NCBI RefSeq assembly: GCF_007290395.2
Contig: NZ_CP041656.2
Location: 3,782,001-3,846,000 of the forward strand
Reading direction: 5' to 3'
From: Bradyrhizobium cosmicum
GTDB lineage: Bacteria; Pseudomonadota; Alphaproteobacteria; Rhizobiales; Xanthobacteraceae
DNA length: 64,000 nucleotides
The position numbers were made by a program, and so were the translations under genes. Each line of letters starts with the position of its first letter. The first letter of the stretch is position 1. Shown here piece by piece: positions 44,784 to 53,877 of the stretch. The notes beneath the pieces are model-generated. The model ran no database searches, was not told the DNA's origin, and was given only the letters and a program-made list of their open reading frames with translations.

Positions 44784-45319
44784 GTACCTGGCAAGGACTG
44801 CTCATCAAGAAATATCCTACCCTTTTCGTCCGGCCTTTCAGGGGAGTGGCGTTCGCACCGGGATATCCCCGCTGCGCCCCGGGTTGGCAGGACATCGTGA
44901 CGCGCCTTGTCGAACGAGTGGCAGCTGCAGCGCACGATGGCTCTGTCTACTTCACTCACATGGTCTGCGAGAATGGTGTATTGCGCACTCATTGGAGTAG
45001 CAGGTCCGAGATTCCGCAACGACAGGCTCTCAAGATCGAGGAAGCGATTGGTCTCGCCGAGGCCCGCTCCGCAAGCGCATGCATCGATTGCGGCGCTGAG
45101 GGCCGGTTGTTCGCCACCGACTTAGTACTCGCACCGCTCTGCAAACTTCACCAGCGTGGCACGCCCGTTCCGATCGTCGCCGGTCGCGACATCTTTCTCC
45201 GGCGAGGCGTCGTGAGGGAGCGCCCTGTTCTCCTCCGTTCCCGATACGATTGGGAGTCGGATGCCTTCCTCGATCTACCGACCTCGGCAAATCCGACGGC
45301 CAAGGCGCCTCTCGGATGA
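44780..45319 (+). CDS. Small protein with CxxC...CxxH zinc site
   Basis: 179 residues. MSTWQGLLIKKYPTLFV, GWQDIVTRLVERVAAA and a central strand HMVCENGVLRTHW resemble the small proteins with a GWxxIV...FGGLRxY core found in accessory regions. CIDCGAEGRLF and LCKLHQ give a probable zinc site. The ATG overlaps the previous stop (ATGA). Function unknown. Confidence 0.55.
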   Translation: MSTWQGLLIKKYPTLFVRPFRGVAFAPGYPRCAPGWQDIVTRLVERVAAAAHDGSVYFTHMVCENGVLRTHWSSRSEIPQRQALKIEEAIGLAEARSASACIDCGAEGRLFATDLVLAPLCKLHQRGTPVPIVAGRDIFLRRGVVRERPVLLRSRYDWESDAFLDLPTSANPTAKAPLG

Positions 45320-45933
45320 TTATGCATCGTGCCGACCCGAAGAACGCGCAGAGAGTACTGAGCATGGCCATCAAAAAGAATAGCGAGCGCCTGCCCCGAG
45401 TGGGCCAGTTCGTATCCGTGAAGTGCGATGGATCTATCCCGATGCGGCATCCCTTGGTGAGGGACGCGCTGCTGCAAGCTGCGCTCAACCCGGCGGTCCG
45501 ATCCATCGAATATCTGCCGGCCATTCCTCCCGCGCCTTCGACATGGGACGATTGCCGCTATTTTCTGGACATCGTTGAGGCCAGGCCGCGCCGTTCAATA
45601 GCTCAGCGTCTCATGATTGCGCAGGCCTTGCTCGATCTGGGGCTTCGTCCATTGGTTCGGACGGAGTCCGACGTCATGCGCGAGCCTCGCTGCACCAACG
45701 CCAGGACTGTTTTCGAGAACGCCGGCCGGCCCGTGGACGTCGGGCTGCGCTTGCAGATCTTGGGCGCGCTCACCGAAGACGGTGCGATGCCGCTCGGCGA
45801 GCTTCTGAGCCGCTTGCGGGGCCACCGAGATCCTGCTTCTGCGGTGATGTCTTTAGCTTGTAACGACCTGATCGAACTGGACCTTGATTCGACGCCACTG
45901 GGGCCGCGCACCCTGACGAGACTGCGCGAATGA
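45316..45933 (+). CDS. TnsA-like protein without nuclease residues (pseudo-nuclease 2)
   Basis: 205 residues. ALLQAALNPAVRSIEYLPAI (51-70) matches the strand seen in the 44118 protein. LALLDLGLRPLVRTESDV-type sequence and NARTVFENAG follow. The C-terminal winged-helix part (LRLQILGALTEDGAMPLGEL...IELDLDSTPLGPRTLTRL) closely parallels the C-terminus of the element's real TnsA. The region that should carry PD and a catalytic lysine reads STWDDCRYFLDIVEARPRRS, with neither. It overlaps the preceding gene by ATGA. It is paralogous to 44118. Confidence 0.6.
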   Translation: MIMHRADPKNAQRVLSMAIKKNSERLPRVGQFVSVKCDGSIPMRHPLVRDALLQAALNPAVRSIEYLPAIPPAPSTWDDCRYFLDIVEARPRRSIAQRLMIAQALLDLGLRPLVRTESDVMREPRCTNARTVFENAGRPVDVGLRLQILGALTEDGAMPLGELLSRLRGHRDPASAVMSLACNDLIELDLDSTPLGPRTLTRLRE

Positions 45934-45958
45934 GTTTCCGAGATCTGCGCCCATCGAA

Positions 45959-47881
45959 GTGGCTGAAATCCCGGAAAATCTCGAAATGCCTGCCACCGAT
46001 AAACAATCCCCGACCGACGCGATCCTTGAAGTAGCGCTTAGCAAGGCGTTGACGCCGGCGCTGGAGCGCTCGCTCTCAGGTAAGGCTGCGCTGGCAATCA
46101 TCTTGGTCGTTCCAACGGCTGCATGGGTCGCCCCGTGCAAAAAGTGCTGGGAACGTCGTTTCGGCACTCACTGGCATATCCTTGGCCGCGACGGAGCAAA
46201 CCGCTCCGAACACAAATCTACGGTGGGAAATTCGACCGTATCCAACCGGCTCGCTGCGGGGCAACCGATAGTAGGTATTGCCACGTCGATCGACATTCTG
46301 CCCTCGACACTCACTGCAAGCGCAGATCACACGATTTACTTGACGACGCCGACCGGCGACGTCCTCCGCCAGGTCGTGGAACGGCATCTCGGACGTCCTG
46401 TTGCGGCCCCGGTGCCGGCGCTGGTGGGCACCGGATTGGACATCGACGACTTGGCCGCCGCCTTTCGTCCTCGATCAACGTCGCAGCAAATTTTCTCCCG
46501 TATCGAGCGAGCCACGAAACGGAGGATCGGCTCCGAAGGCGACGATCGATTGCCGTCGCTCGAGACCGCAGTCGAATACGGCGCAGCACGCCGATGGGCT
46601 CTGGACCTCGCGACCGGGCTGAAAGACGGTATTCCTTTAAGCCAATTGAGCCGTTCAGTCGTGCTGTATGGTGAAAGCGGAACCGGCAAGACGACCCTCG
46701 CAAAATTGGTCGCGAAGCACCTGAATCTTCCTCTCCTCGCTTTTTCCATCGCGGATCTCTTCGCCCGGTCGGATGGAGCGCTCGGCGGCGTCGTACAGGC
46801 GACCAACGCCATGTTCGAAATGATATCTACCCATAGTTGTGTTTTTCTGCTGGACGAGCTTGACGCGTTACCAGATCGGTCCACAATCTCTAGTAGAGGA
46901 AGGGACTGGTGGCTACCCGTTTTGACCAACTTCATGCTCAAGTTAGACGTTGCTTTTTCGCGCGGCGGAAGCGGCCGTGGCGAGGAGACAATCTTCATCG
47001 CCTGCACTAATTATCTCGATCGCATCGACTCGGCGCTCTTGCGCCCGGGCCGCTACGAAAAGGCGATCGAGATCCGGCGTCCTGATCTCGCCGGCACGAT
47101 CAACATTCTCTCCCACTATCTGCCTGAGATCGAAAGCCGCGACCGTGCCGAGCTCGGACGACTTCTAGAGGGATCGACGGGCGCCGAACTGATGATGGTG
47201 ACGCGCGATGCGAGACGGATCGCCCGCCGCGAGGACCGGTCGCTCCGCCCGGATGACGTCCGTGCGGTCGCCCTGCCCGACGATGCCATTCCACTGGCGC
47301 GCTTGCGCCGAATCTGCGTGCACGAGGCCGGGCACGCAGTCGGCATCCTGGTCCTGCGTTGCGCCACCCTGCGCGGCGTCGTCGTCCGGGCGCGGGATGG
47401 TGCGGCGGGACAGACAACGTCGGTCCAGGATGAGGGCGATCTTCCGACGAAACGCGACTTCGAGGCGCGCGTCGTCGCTACCTTGTGCGGTCGGGCTGCT
47501 GAGCGTTTGCTGGTGGGAGAAATTAGCGTCGGCAGCGGTCTCGATGAACAGAGTGACATGGCGATCGCCACGCGGATGATCGCATCGCTTCACGCGTCGG
47601 GTTTGGGAGACGATCTCGCTTTTACGTCGGATCACCACCGCGTCCTCCGGGCCGTTTCGCGCGACAAGTCGCTGCGCCGGCAGGTCGAGGCGGATCTCGT
47701 CCGCTTGGAAAAGCAAGCTGAGCGGCTAGTCAAACGCAATCGACGTGCAATCATGGCGATTGCCGACGCGCTTGCGGAGACCCGGTACCTTTCAGGAGAA
47801 GCGGTCGGGCAGATCTTCGAGAGCATCAAGCGGCCGGACCGATCGAAAGCCATGATTAAGGTTCGAGGTGGTCATGACTAG
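45959..47881 (+). CDS. Soluble FtsH-like AAA+ zinc metalloprotease
   Basis: 640 residues. An unrecognised N-terminal domain (to ~220) has no membrane helix. The AAA+ domain has YGESGTGKTTLAK (~237), FLLDELDALPD (~297) and the arginine-finger region LLRPGRYEKAIEI. The M41 peptidase domain has HEAGHAVG (~454) and third ligand Asp in SDMAIATRM (~532), so all catalytic residues are present. FtsH normally has two N-terminal membrane helices; their absence suggests a cytosolic enzyme with a special substrate. The start is uncertain: GTG at 45959 or ATG at 45986. It sits between a TnsA-like and a recombinase-like gene in one operon. Confidence 0.8.
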   Translation: MAEIPENLEMPATDKQSPTDAILEVALSKALTPALERSLSGKAALAIILVVPTAAWVAPCKKCWERRFGTHWHILGRDGANRSEHKSTVGNSTVSNRLAAGQPIVGIATSIDILPSTLTASADHTIYLTTPTGDVLRQVVERHLGRPVAAPVPALVGTGLDIDDLAAAFRPRSTSQQIFSRIERATKRRIGSEGDDRLPSLETAVEYGAARRWALDLATGLKDGIPLSQLSRSVVLYGESGTGKTTLAKLVAKHLNLPLLAFSIADLFARSDGALGGVVQATNAMFEMISTHSCVFLLDELDALPDRSTISSRGRDWWLPVLTNFMLKLDVAFSRGGSGRGEETIFIACTNYLDRIDSALLRPGRYEKAIEIRRPDLAGTINILSHYLPEIESRDRAELGRLLEGSTGAELMMVTRDARRIARREDRSLRPDDVRAVALPDDAIPLARLRRICVHEAGHAVGILVLRCATLRGVVVRARDGAAGQTTSVQDEGDLPTKRDFEARVVATLCGRAAERLLVGEISVGSGLDEQSDMAIATRMIASLHASGLGDDLAFTSDHHRVLRAVSRDKSLRRQVEADLVRLEKQAERLVKRNRRAIMAIADALAETRYLSGEAVGQIFESIKRPDRSKAMIKVRGGHD

Positions 47882-48746
47882 TGTGGCGGAGACCCGTTTG
47901 CCCTTCGGTCCAGCAAGCAACCGCTGGCTCTCTTCTCTGAGAACAGACGGCAAATCGCCGTTGACGATCGATTGTTACTCCCGTGATCTTCGGGATGTTG
48001 CGGCAGCACTGCAGGTCAGAGACACCCGTCAGCTTGCGAAGGTCGATCAAACCGCTCTCGACAAGATGGCACACGATTGGACGTGCGCCGGGGTTTCTCC
48101 GGCGACGCGGTACCGCCGGTTATGCGCCTTGCGTTCGTTCGCGCGCTTCCTGACCGCTTCGGTGGGCATCTCATGCGGAGGGATTCTGGCGGCCCAGTTG
48201 CCGTCGGTCGAGCGCCTACCCCGCCCGATTCCGTCGGATGGTCAGATGGATGACCTGTTGTCGTGGTGCAGCATCGCGGAAGGCGATTGGGAATCACTTC
48301 GGGACGATGCGATCAACCTCTTGATGAACGATGCCGGCCTATCGGCCGCCGAAGCGGTAGCACTCGATCTCGGAGACATCGGCAAATCCGCGGTAAACGT
48401 CCGGTCGACAACTTTTACCCCGCGCACCGTCGCGATCACGGATCGGGTAAAATCCGCCCTGGAACAATATCGTTCGACGGTTCTGTATCCTTTGGCGCTG
48501 AACGGCCCCCTCTTTGTCAACCGGAGTGGCACACGCATCTCGGTCCGGACGGTGCAAGTACGCTTTCGCGACCGTGTCCGGTTGCTTGGTATCGTCGGAG
48601 TTATCGGACCAAGCTCTCTGAGATGCCGCTGCGGTACCAAGCTTGCAGCGCAATCCGGATCGTCCGACATCGTCGCGTCGGTGCTGGGCCTACATCCGCT
48701 CAGTACCCACCGGCTCTTCAATCGGTCGGGGGGAACAGAGATTTGA
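47874..48746 (+). CDS. Tyrosine-recombinase-like protein, catalytic residues lost (1)
   Basis: 290 residues with an N-terminal SAM-like domain (SRWLSSLRTDGKSPLTIDCYSRD-type core) and a C-terminal catalytic fold. Box I reads GLSAAEAVAL where GLRxSELLAL is expected, so the arginine is gone. Box II reads SSLRCRCGTKL: the second arginine stays, but the histidines do not. LGH is LGLH, and the nucleophile position is Phe in HRLFNR. It overlaps the FtsH-like gene and converges with 48718-49242, sharing 29 bases at the 3' ends. Probably a DNA-binding protein without strand-cleaving activity. Confidence 0.7.
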   Translation: MTSVAETRLPFGPASNRWLSSLRTDGKSPLTIDCYSRDLRDVAAALQVRDTRQLAKVDQTALDKMAHDWTCAGVSPATRYRRLCALRSFARFLTASVGISCGGILAAQLPSVERLPRPIPSDGQMDDLLSWCSIAEGDWESLRDDAINLLMNDAGLSAAEAVALDLGDIGKSAVNVRSTTFTPRTVAITDRVKSALEQYRSTVLYPLALNGPLFVNRSGTRISVRTVQVRFRDRVRLLGIVGVIGPSSLRCRCGTKLAAQSGSSDIVASVLGLHPLSTHRLFNRSGGTEI

Positions 48747-49242
48747 CGAACCGATTGAAAGCGTCGAGCCGCTTGACTCCAAGCAGGTCTGCCACGTCCT
48801 CCAAGGTAGCGCCGGCTCGGATGAGATCCCGGACACAGGCTCTCCTGATGGTGGTCGGGGTGGCGGTCGGCGATATGCCGAGGATCCGCGATCTGCGCCT
48901 GATCTCCGACGATGCGACGTCGACGAAGCGCTTCTTGTCAGAGGGGAACATCAATCCCGCCTCGGGTATCGGTCGGCAAAGTCTCTCATACGTGCGGAGC
49001 CGATCACTAGACCAGCCCAGCACAGGGACCTGCCGTGCCGCTTGTCCTTCAAGCCTGAGTACCCATTGGCCGACCTTCGGCCGGTCAGCATCCTTCCAGC
49101 GCACTTTGGCAAGCTCGGAGGGCATTGCTCCGACTGAATATATCAACGCAACGATGGCGTTCCACATCGCCGCTTCCCGGTCATCCTCGGGCTCGAAAGA
49201 CGCCAGTGCCTCGCAATCCGCCGAGCTGGGTAGAATACGCAT
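48718..49242 (-). CDS. Tyrosine-recombinase-like catalytic-domain protein, degenerate (2)
   Basis: 174 residues, the C-terminal half of a recombinase only. Box I reads VGAMPSELAKVRW (Arg replaced by Met), box II TPTTIRRACVRDLI (first His replaced by Thr, Arg kept), and the tyrosine position is Phe in AFNRFV. It converges on and overlaps 47874-48746. It differs enough from that protein not to be a recent duplicate. Confidence 0.65.
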   Translation of the reverse strand: MRILPSSADCEALASFEPEDDREAAMWNAIVALIYSVGAMPSELAKVRWKDADRPKVGQWVLRLEGQAARQVPVLGWSSDRLRTYERLCRPIPEAGLMFPSDKKRFVDVASSEIRRRSRILGISPTATPTTIRRACVRDLIRAGATLEDVADLLGVKRLDAFNRFVKSLFPPTD

Positions 49243-49769
49243 GGCTCGACGTTCTCAGAGTCGCGTAAATGGTTCGTTTCGCCCCGAATTCGCAATCGAA
49301 CACGCGTGTCTTGGTCGCTCCTACAACCGTGGCGAGTCAGGAATCGCAGAGCCAACCACAACCAGGAGTGATGGTTGGGCAGCAACTCGCCGCTGGATTC
49401 ACTGGCCAAATTTGTTGACGCATCTATGCCGGCCAACGCGAATTTCAGCCACGAGGGAGCGAATTCCAACAACAGATTCAAACAGTTGCGAACGAGTGCA
49501 AGCTTGGCGATACTAGCCATCGCCACACGTGGAGAACAAACTATGCGCTAAACGCAGAGCAGCCGGCTTAAGGTTCCAAGGCCCTAAGCCAGCTGCTGCA
49601 TAATAAGTCGCCGGCCGCGGTAGACGCCGAGGCCAACATTTATCGAGAGCGCAGTTCTCAACGGCCGGAGATTCGCATACGCGGATTCCGGACGCAAGCC
49701 GATTTTTGGCCGCGTGCTGCTCTCTTGATCGGACGCCTTCATGGCGGATTTCGACTGGAGATAGCCGGC
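49243..49769. other. Promoter and probable end region of the Tn7-like element
   Basis: About 527 gene-free bases before tnsA. GCGAATTTC (49438-49446) and GCGAATTCC (49459-49467) match the complement of part of the repeats at 56256-56303, the inverted orientation expected of opposite ends. The match is only about nine bases, so the assignment is tentative. Confidence 0.4.
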
Positions 49770-50642
49770 ATGCTCGGCATCATGGGACACAAATTCGGGC
49801 CGCCGGACGTCGGATCGCTCATCCCGAAGCGACTGATCGAAGAAGCGGGTGGGCTGGAAAATTTCCGTACTTGCGCGTGCGGCGAAGGATTGAAGATCCA
49901 CCGCCGGATCGACGACGAGCGGGTACGCCGTCCGGTGAACGGACGGCGCGGTTTCGAGACGGTCCGACTTACCAGTACGAAGAACGACGCGCGCGACATC
50001 CACTGCGAGTCGAAGGGCGAATTTCCCCTGTACTGCCTCCTCGAGATGCACGCCTCGATCGAGCTCTATCGCGACCAGCTCGATGTGGTCGAGATTCATG
50101 ACGAGCTTGGCAGGACGTGGGCCTGCCCTGACGCGTTCGCGATCCTCGGCCGCGATCAACAGCCGATCTGGATCGAAGGCAAATATGCGACGCGACTTGT
50201 CCGCGGGCCCAATAACCGCAAGGAAGTCAAACACGGGATCAATCCCAAAGTGGAGAGCAAGCTCGCCAGACTGCAACGCGCGTTCTCTCGCGTGGGCCTT
50301 TCCTACGTTGCGTTGAACCAGAGCTTCTGTCGTTCGAAGACGGTCGCGGACAACGTGAATCGGGCCTTTTGGCAACGCGGAAAAGTTCCTACGCCGAACG
50401 AGATCGCGCACCTCAAGGAATTGCTCGCATCCGGTCCGTTGCCCGTCGGCGATTGCCTGGCAGCGTTTTCTGAACGCGCGTTCCCGACCGATTGGCTCTT
50501 CGCGGCGATCGCCCGCGGCTACGCCGAATATGATCTCCGCAATCCATACTCGCTCGACAGCAAAGTTGAGCTCCCGACCGGCCGTCCCTTCTGGATCGAA
50601 GATCCTGCCTCGGAAGACCATATGGAGCGCGCAGGATGCTAG
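49770..50642 (+). CDS. tnsA: TnsA, Tn7-like transposon endonuclease subunit
   Basis: 290 residues. Catalytic residues of the TnsA restriction-like fold are all visible: Glu92 in LLEMHASIELYR, Asp121 in ACPDAF and IEGK ending at Lys138. The C-terminal domain (LKELLASGPLPVGD...YAEYDLRNPYSLDSKVEL) is the TnsC-binding type. TnsA cuts the 5' ends for cut-and-paste transposition. The ATG at 49770 has GGAG nine bases upstream; a TTG at 49725 is possible. tnsB overlaps its stop. Confidence 0.85.
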   Translation: MLGIMGHKFGPPDVGSLIPKRLIEEAGGLENFRTCACGEGLKIHRRIDDERVRRPVNGRRGFETVRLTSTKNDARDIHCESKGEFPLYCLLEMHASIELYRDQLDVVEIHDELGRTWACPDAFAILGRDQQPIWIEGKYATRLVRGPNNRKEVKHGINPKVESKLARLQRAFSRVGLSYVALNQSFCRSKTVADNVNRAFWQRGKVPTPNEIAHLKELLASGPLPVGDCLAAFSERAFPTDWLFAAIARGYAEYDLRNPYSLDSKVELPTGRPFWIEDPASEDHMERAGC

Positions 50643-52873
50643 TCACACGCCCCCCTGAAGAAGACCCGTCCCTTGTCGGACCGCCGGTGCTTCCGCTTCA
50701 CTCCAAAGTGACGATCGCCGGCGCGCGCTATCAGCTTGTAGAGGTGACCGGCAAGCAAATGGTCTTTCGTCGGCATGACCACATGCACACGCTACCGATG
50801 TATTGGAACCAATACTGCTGGTATTGGAAACATCATGAACTGACTGTCGAGCGGAAGGTACTGAAGTCGGCGAACAAGCTGCGCCTCGCCAATACTCCGT
50901 TCGAATTTTTCGATCTCAAAACGCAACAATTCATCGAGCGTAAGCACTATTATTGCGTCGAGTTGGACGCCGCGCTGCAGTTGGCGCAGAGCGCCAGGAT
51001 GGCAGGGCTCGAGTTGCCTCCCGGGGCCGTTCGCTGTTTGTCGAAAGAAGACATAAAAGATTGGCTGAAGGACCTTAATCCCTATCAAAACGGAAGCAAG
51101 AAGCCTTCCCGCGGGCAAGTCATGCGGGACTACGCCCTCTGGGTCGCGTCCGGGCGCAACAAGTGTGTTTTGGCTCACGGCAACAAGGGCTCGTCGCGAA
51201 AATCGATTTTCGACGAGATCCTCGTCGATATCATCAACGACGTGATCGAGACCTATTGGGGACCGAATCCAAATCTCTCGCTCGAGAACATCCAGGCGAA
51301 GATCGCGGACGAAGTCGGGTTGCGCTTCGCCGATGGCGAACTGGAAGTCGAGACGATACCTTCCTTGGCGACCATCGCGCGCTACCAGAAGAAGTTGAAC
51401 AACTATCTACTCGTCGAGCTCCGCGAGGGTATCTATGAGGCGGACCGGCAGCATCAGCCCAAGGGCAAGGTCCTTATCCCAGATTTCCCGCACAGTCGCT
51501 GGGAGGTCGACCACAGCCTTCTCCCAATCCGAGTTGCGTTCGAATTCAAGGACGAGAACGGAGAGACGAAGAGGATCATCGTCGGCAAGGTGTGGATCAC
51601 AGTCATCATCGACGCCGCGACGAGGTTCGTTCTCGCCGCGGTTCTTGGCATCGACGGACCGAACAGCCTCCGGACGATGAAGGCCCTCAAGATGGCCATG
51701 TCGCCGAAATTCGAACTATTCGCAGAGCTCGGCATCGAAAACGCCTGCGATGTCTCGATGATCCCCGTCATGCTAGTCATGGATAATGGCAAGGATTTCC
51801 ATTCGAAGGATGTGTCTGCACTCCTTTCGGATCTGCTGATCACCCAACAGTTCGCGGGTGTCTACCGAGGCGACCACAAGCCGTTTGTCGAGCGATTCTT
51901 CCGGACACTAAAGGCGTACTTGCGGAAGATCCGTGGTGCGGAAGCCAAAGACGCCGCCAGCAAAAAAGGACCAAAGACGAAAGAAAGCAATCCCGCGAAG
52001 CCCCTGACCCTGAAGGAGCTCGAGCACTTCATCTGGCACTTCATCATGGACGTCTACCACATCCGGCCGCATGCCGGCCTTCGCCGCCAGACGCCTCTGA
52101 TGGCCATGACATCCGGACTTCGTCGGCTCGACGCAGAACGATCACGCGGCTATTCCCCGCCGCTGCGGTTCTTCAGCGACTATACCGCTCTCGAATGGAA
52201 GTTGATGTTTTCGATCCGGCGGACGCTAACATACTACAGGACGAAGGGCGTTCGCTTCGAGAACTTGTTCTACAACGGCGGACTCGATGCCGTCGAGGAC
52301 GGCACCAAACTGCCGAGCAGGTTCGATTTCGAGGATCTGGGCCAAGCCCTCGTTTATCACCCTGGCCGCAATGAATATGTCTTCGTCGACTGCACGGATA
52401 CGACCTACGCGACCGGCCTCGATGTGACCATCCATCGCAAGGTTTGGGCCCACATCGTCGATCACGAAAGTAAGCAGGCGTTGCTGGAGAAGCGGAAGCC
52501 GAAGCCAACTCTCGCTCGGTATCAGGCGAACGAACATGCCCTTCTATGTCAACTCTTCGAGATCACCGGTCATGCTAAAGCGTCTTCGCGGTCCTTGCGG
52601 GACGGCGTCGTCGTGTTGGGTCGCAACCTCGACCTGGCCACGGCCGTCGCCAGACAGGAAGCCCGCGCATGGCATAGTGGCGTCAAGCCGCCAAGCGCCC
52701 TCATCGATCTCGTGAAGGGCGACAGCGGGTATTGGGAAGTCGACCCCAAGGCTCCAACGCCCGCCCAGAAACGCGGCGAATACGATTACGTTACGCTTCC
52801 TCCGGCGGAAGAGGAATTGGTCGACCAAACTATCGATCCTTCAGCGGACTTCGACCCGCGGGCCACAACATGA
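50636..52873 (+). CDS. tnsB: TnsB, DDE transposase
   Basis: 745 residues. Catalytic triad: Asp ~291 in WEVDHS, Asp ~383 in VMDNGKDF, Glu ~418 in KPFVERFF, a D-35-E spacing. N-terminal helix-turn-helix DNA-binding regions and a C-terminal beta-barrel (EYVFVDCTDTTYATGLDVTIH) follow the TnsB/TniA layout. It binds the element ends and joins 3' ends to target. It overlaps tnsA by seven bases and tnsC by ATGA. Apparently intact. Confidence 0.93.
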   Translation: MLVTRPPEEDPSLVGPPVLPLHSKVTIAGARYQLVEVTGKQMVFRRHDHMHTLPMYWNQYCWYWKHHELTVERKVLKSANKLRLANTPFEFFDLKTQQFIERKHYYCVELDAALQLAQSARMAGLELPPGAVRCLSKEDIKDWLKDLNPYQNGSKKPSRGQVMRDYALWVASGRNKCVLAHGNKGSSRKSIFDEILVDIINDVIETYWGPNPNLSLENIQAKIADEVGLRFADGELEVETIPSLATIARYQKKLNNYLLVELREGIYEADRQHQPKGKVLIPDFPHSRWEVDHSLLPIRVAFEFKDENGETKRIIVGKVWITVIIDAATRFVLAAVLGIDGPNSLRTMKALKMAMSPKFELFAELGIENACDVSMIPVMLVMDNGKDFHSKDVSALLSDLLITQQFAGVYRGDHKPFVERFFRTLKAYLRKIRGAEAKDAASKKGPKTKESNPAKPLTLKELEHFIWHFIMDVYHIRPHAGLRRQTPLMAMTSGLRRLDAERSRGYSPPLRFFSDYTALEWKLMFSIRRTLTYYRTKGVRFENLFYNGGLDAVEDGTKLPSRFDFEDLGQALVYHPGRNEYVFVDCTDTTYATGLDVTIHRKVWAHIVDHESKQALLEKRKPKPTLARYQANEHALLCQLFEITGHAKASSRSLRDGVVVLGRNLDLATAVARQEARAWHSGVKPPSALIDLVKGDSGYWEVDPKAPTPAQKRGEYDYVTLPPAEEELVDQTIDPSADFDPRATT

Positions 52874-53877
52874 TCTCGAAACCCGCGCACCTTCCAGCTC
52901 TTGCGGCACCACCGCCATTGACGAAAGCCGACTTAATCCTTCTGCCTATTGAGGATCGCCTCGCATCGATCGATGGGCACTTTTTCTATACCCCAGATGT
53001 CGGCAAAGCCGTCAGATCGATGAAGCATGTTCTCTACGAACGCACCACGTCTGGCCTGCACACCAATATCGTGATGCACGGTCCGGAAGGCTCCGGAAAG
53101 ACCTCGCTCGCTGAACATTTTCTGTCACAAAACCCTCCAATTCCGGCCGATCCGATTTCTCGCCAGCCCGTGCTGTTCAGCAAGTTCTCGCGGACGGCGA
53201 GCGCAAGAGATCTGGCGCATGCCGTGCTCGCAAGTGGCGGTTGGCCGCAAGTTCGCAACAGCAACAGCGATGAACTGGCATGGGTTCAGATCAAGCTCTT
53301 CCTGGAAAAAGTTCAGGCCCGTCTCCTAATCTTGAATCACGCGGATCGCCTGATCCGCGGGGACACTCTTTCCGAAAAGGGCTTGGATCTTCTGGAGGAT
53401 CTTCTCGACATCGCGCCCTGTCCTATCATGATCATCGGACAAGATGGGTTCGGTGATGTCATCGAGAAATGCTACCGCCTGGCGGGACGATTTCCCCTAC
53501 ATCTTCCGATATCGCGGATGCCTTGCGGCAAGGATTGGCTCGAGACCTGTAATCTGCTGAATGAAAAGCTGCCCTTTCGGACGACTGAAATCCTGACGGG
53601 CGAAATGCCCGAGCGATTGCAAATCGCAGCGGCTGGCGGCACGCCCGACTTGATGCGTCTGACCCAGTCGGCGTCCAGAATCGCGATATTCGGCGAGAGG
53701 TCGCTTGAACTTACACGCCGCCACTATCTCGAAGCGTTCGCGTGTCGGCCCGGGCGGGGCCCGAACCCATTCGACATGATTCCTCTGGAAAAGCTTCGCG
53801 TCGCAAAACAGTCGACGACCGCCGTTCCGAGCCGTGCAGACGTCCTTTGGGCAAACAACCGGAACACTTCGTCATGA
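52870..53877 (+). CDS. tnsC: TnsC/TniB, AAA+ transposition regulator with altered Walker B
   Basis: 335 residues. Walker A is HGPEGSGKTSLAEH (~75-88). Where TniB/TnsC proteins have a hydrophobic strand ending in Asp-Glu, this one reads ARLLILNHADRLI, so Asp-Glu is Asn-His. The rest (LDLLEDLLDIAPCPIMIIGQ) follows the family. TnsC links the target-selection protein to TnsAB. The change may weaken ATP hydrolysis. It overlaps tnsB and tniQ by ATGA. Confidence 0.85.
   Translation: MISKPAHLPALAAPPPLTKADLILLPIEDRLASIDGHFFYTPDVGKAVRSMKHVLYERTTSGLHTNIVMHGPEGSGKTSLAEHFLSQNPPIPADPISRQPVLFSKFSRTASARDLAHAVLASGGWPQVRNSNSDELAWVQIKLFLEKVQARLLILNHADRLIRGDTLSEKGLDLLEDLLDIAPCPIMIIGQDGFGDVIEKCYRLAGRFPLHLPISRMPCGKDWLETCNLLNEKLPFRTTEILTGEMPERLQIAAAGGTPDLMRLTQSASRIAIFGERSLELTRRHYLEAFACRPGRGPNPFDMIPLEKLRVAKQSTTAVPSRADVLWANNRNTSS

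Noticed and set aside
45930..46031. ATGA-overlapping start giving a 33-residue ORF before the FtsH-like gene
   Set aside because: Different frame from the protease and no domain; the overlap is probably chance, although a frame change at the gene start cannot be excluded.
48263..49516. Plus-strand frame of about 417 codons
   Set aside because: Overlaps both recombinase-like genes in other frames and has no domain.
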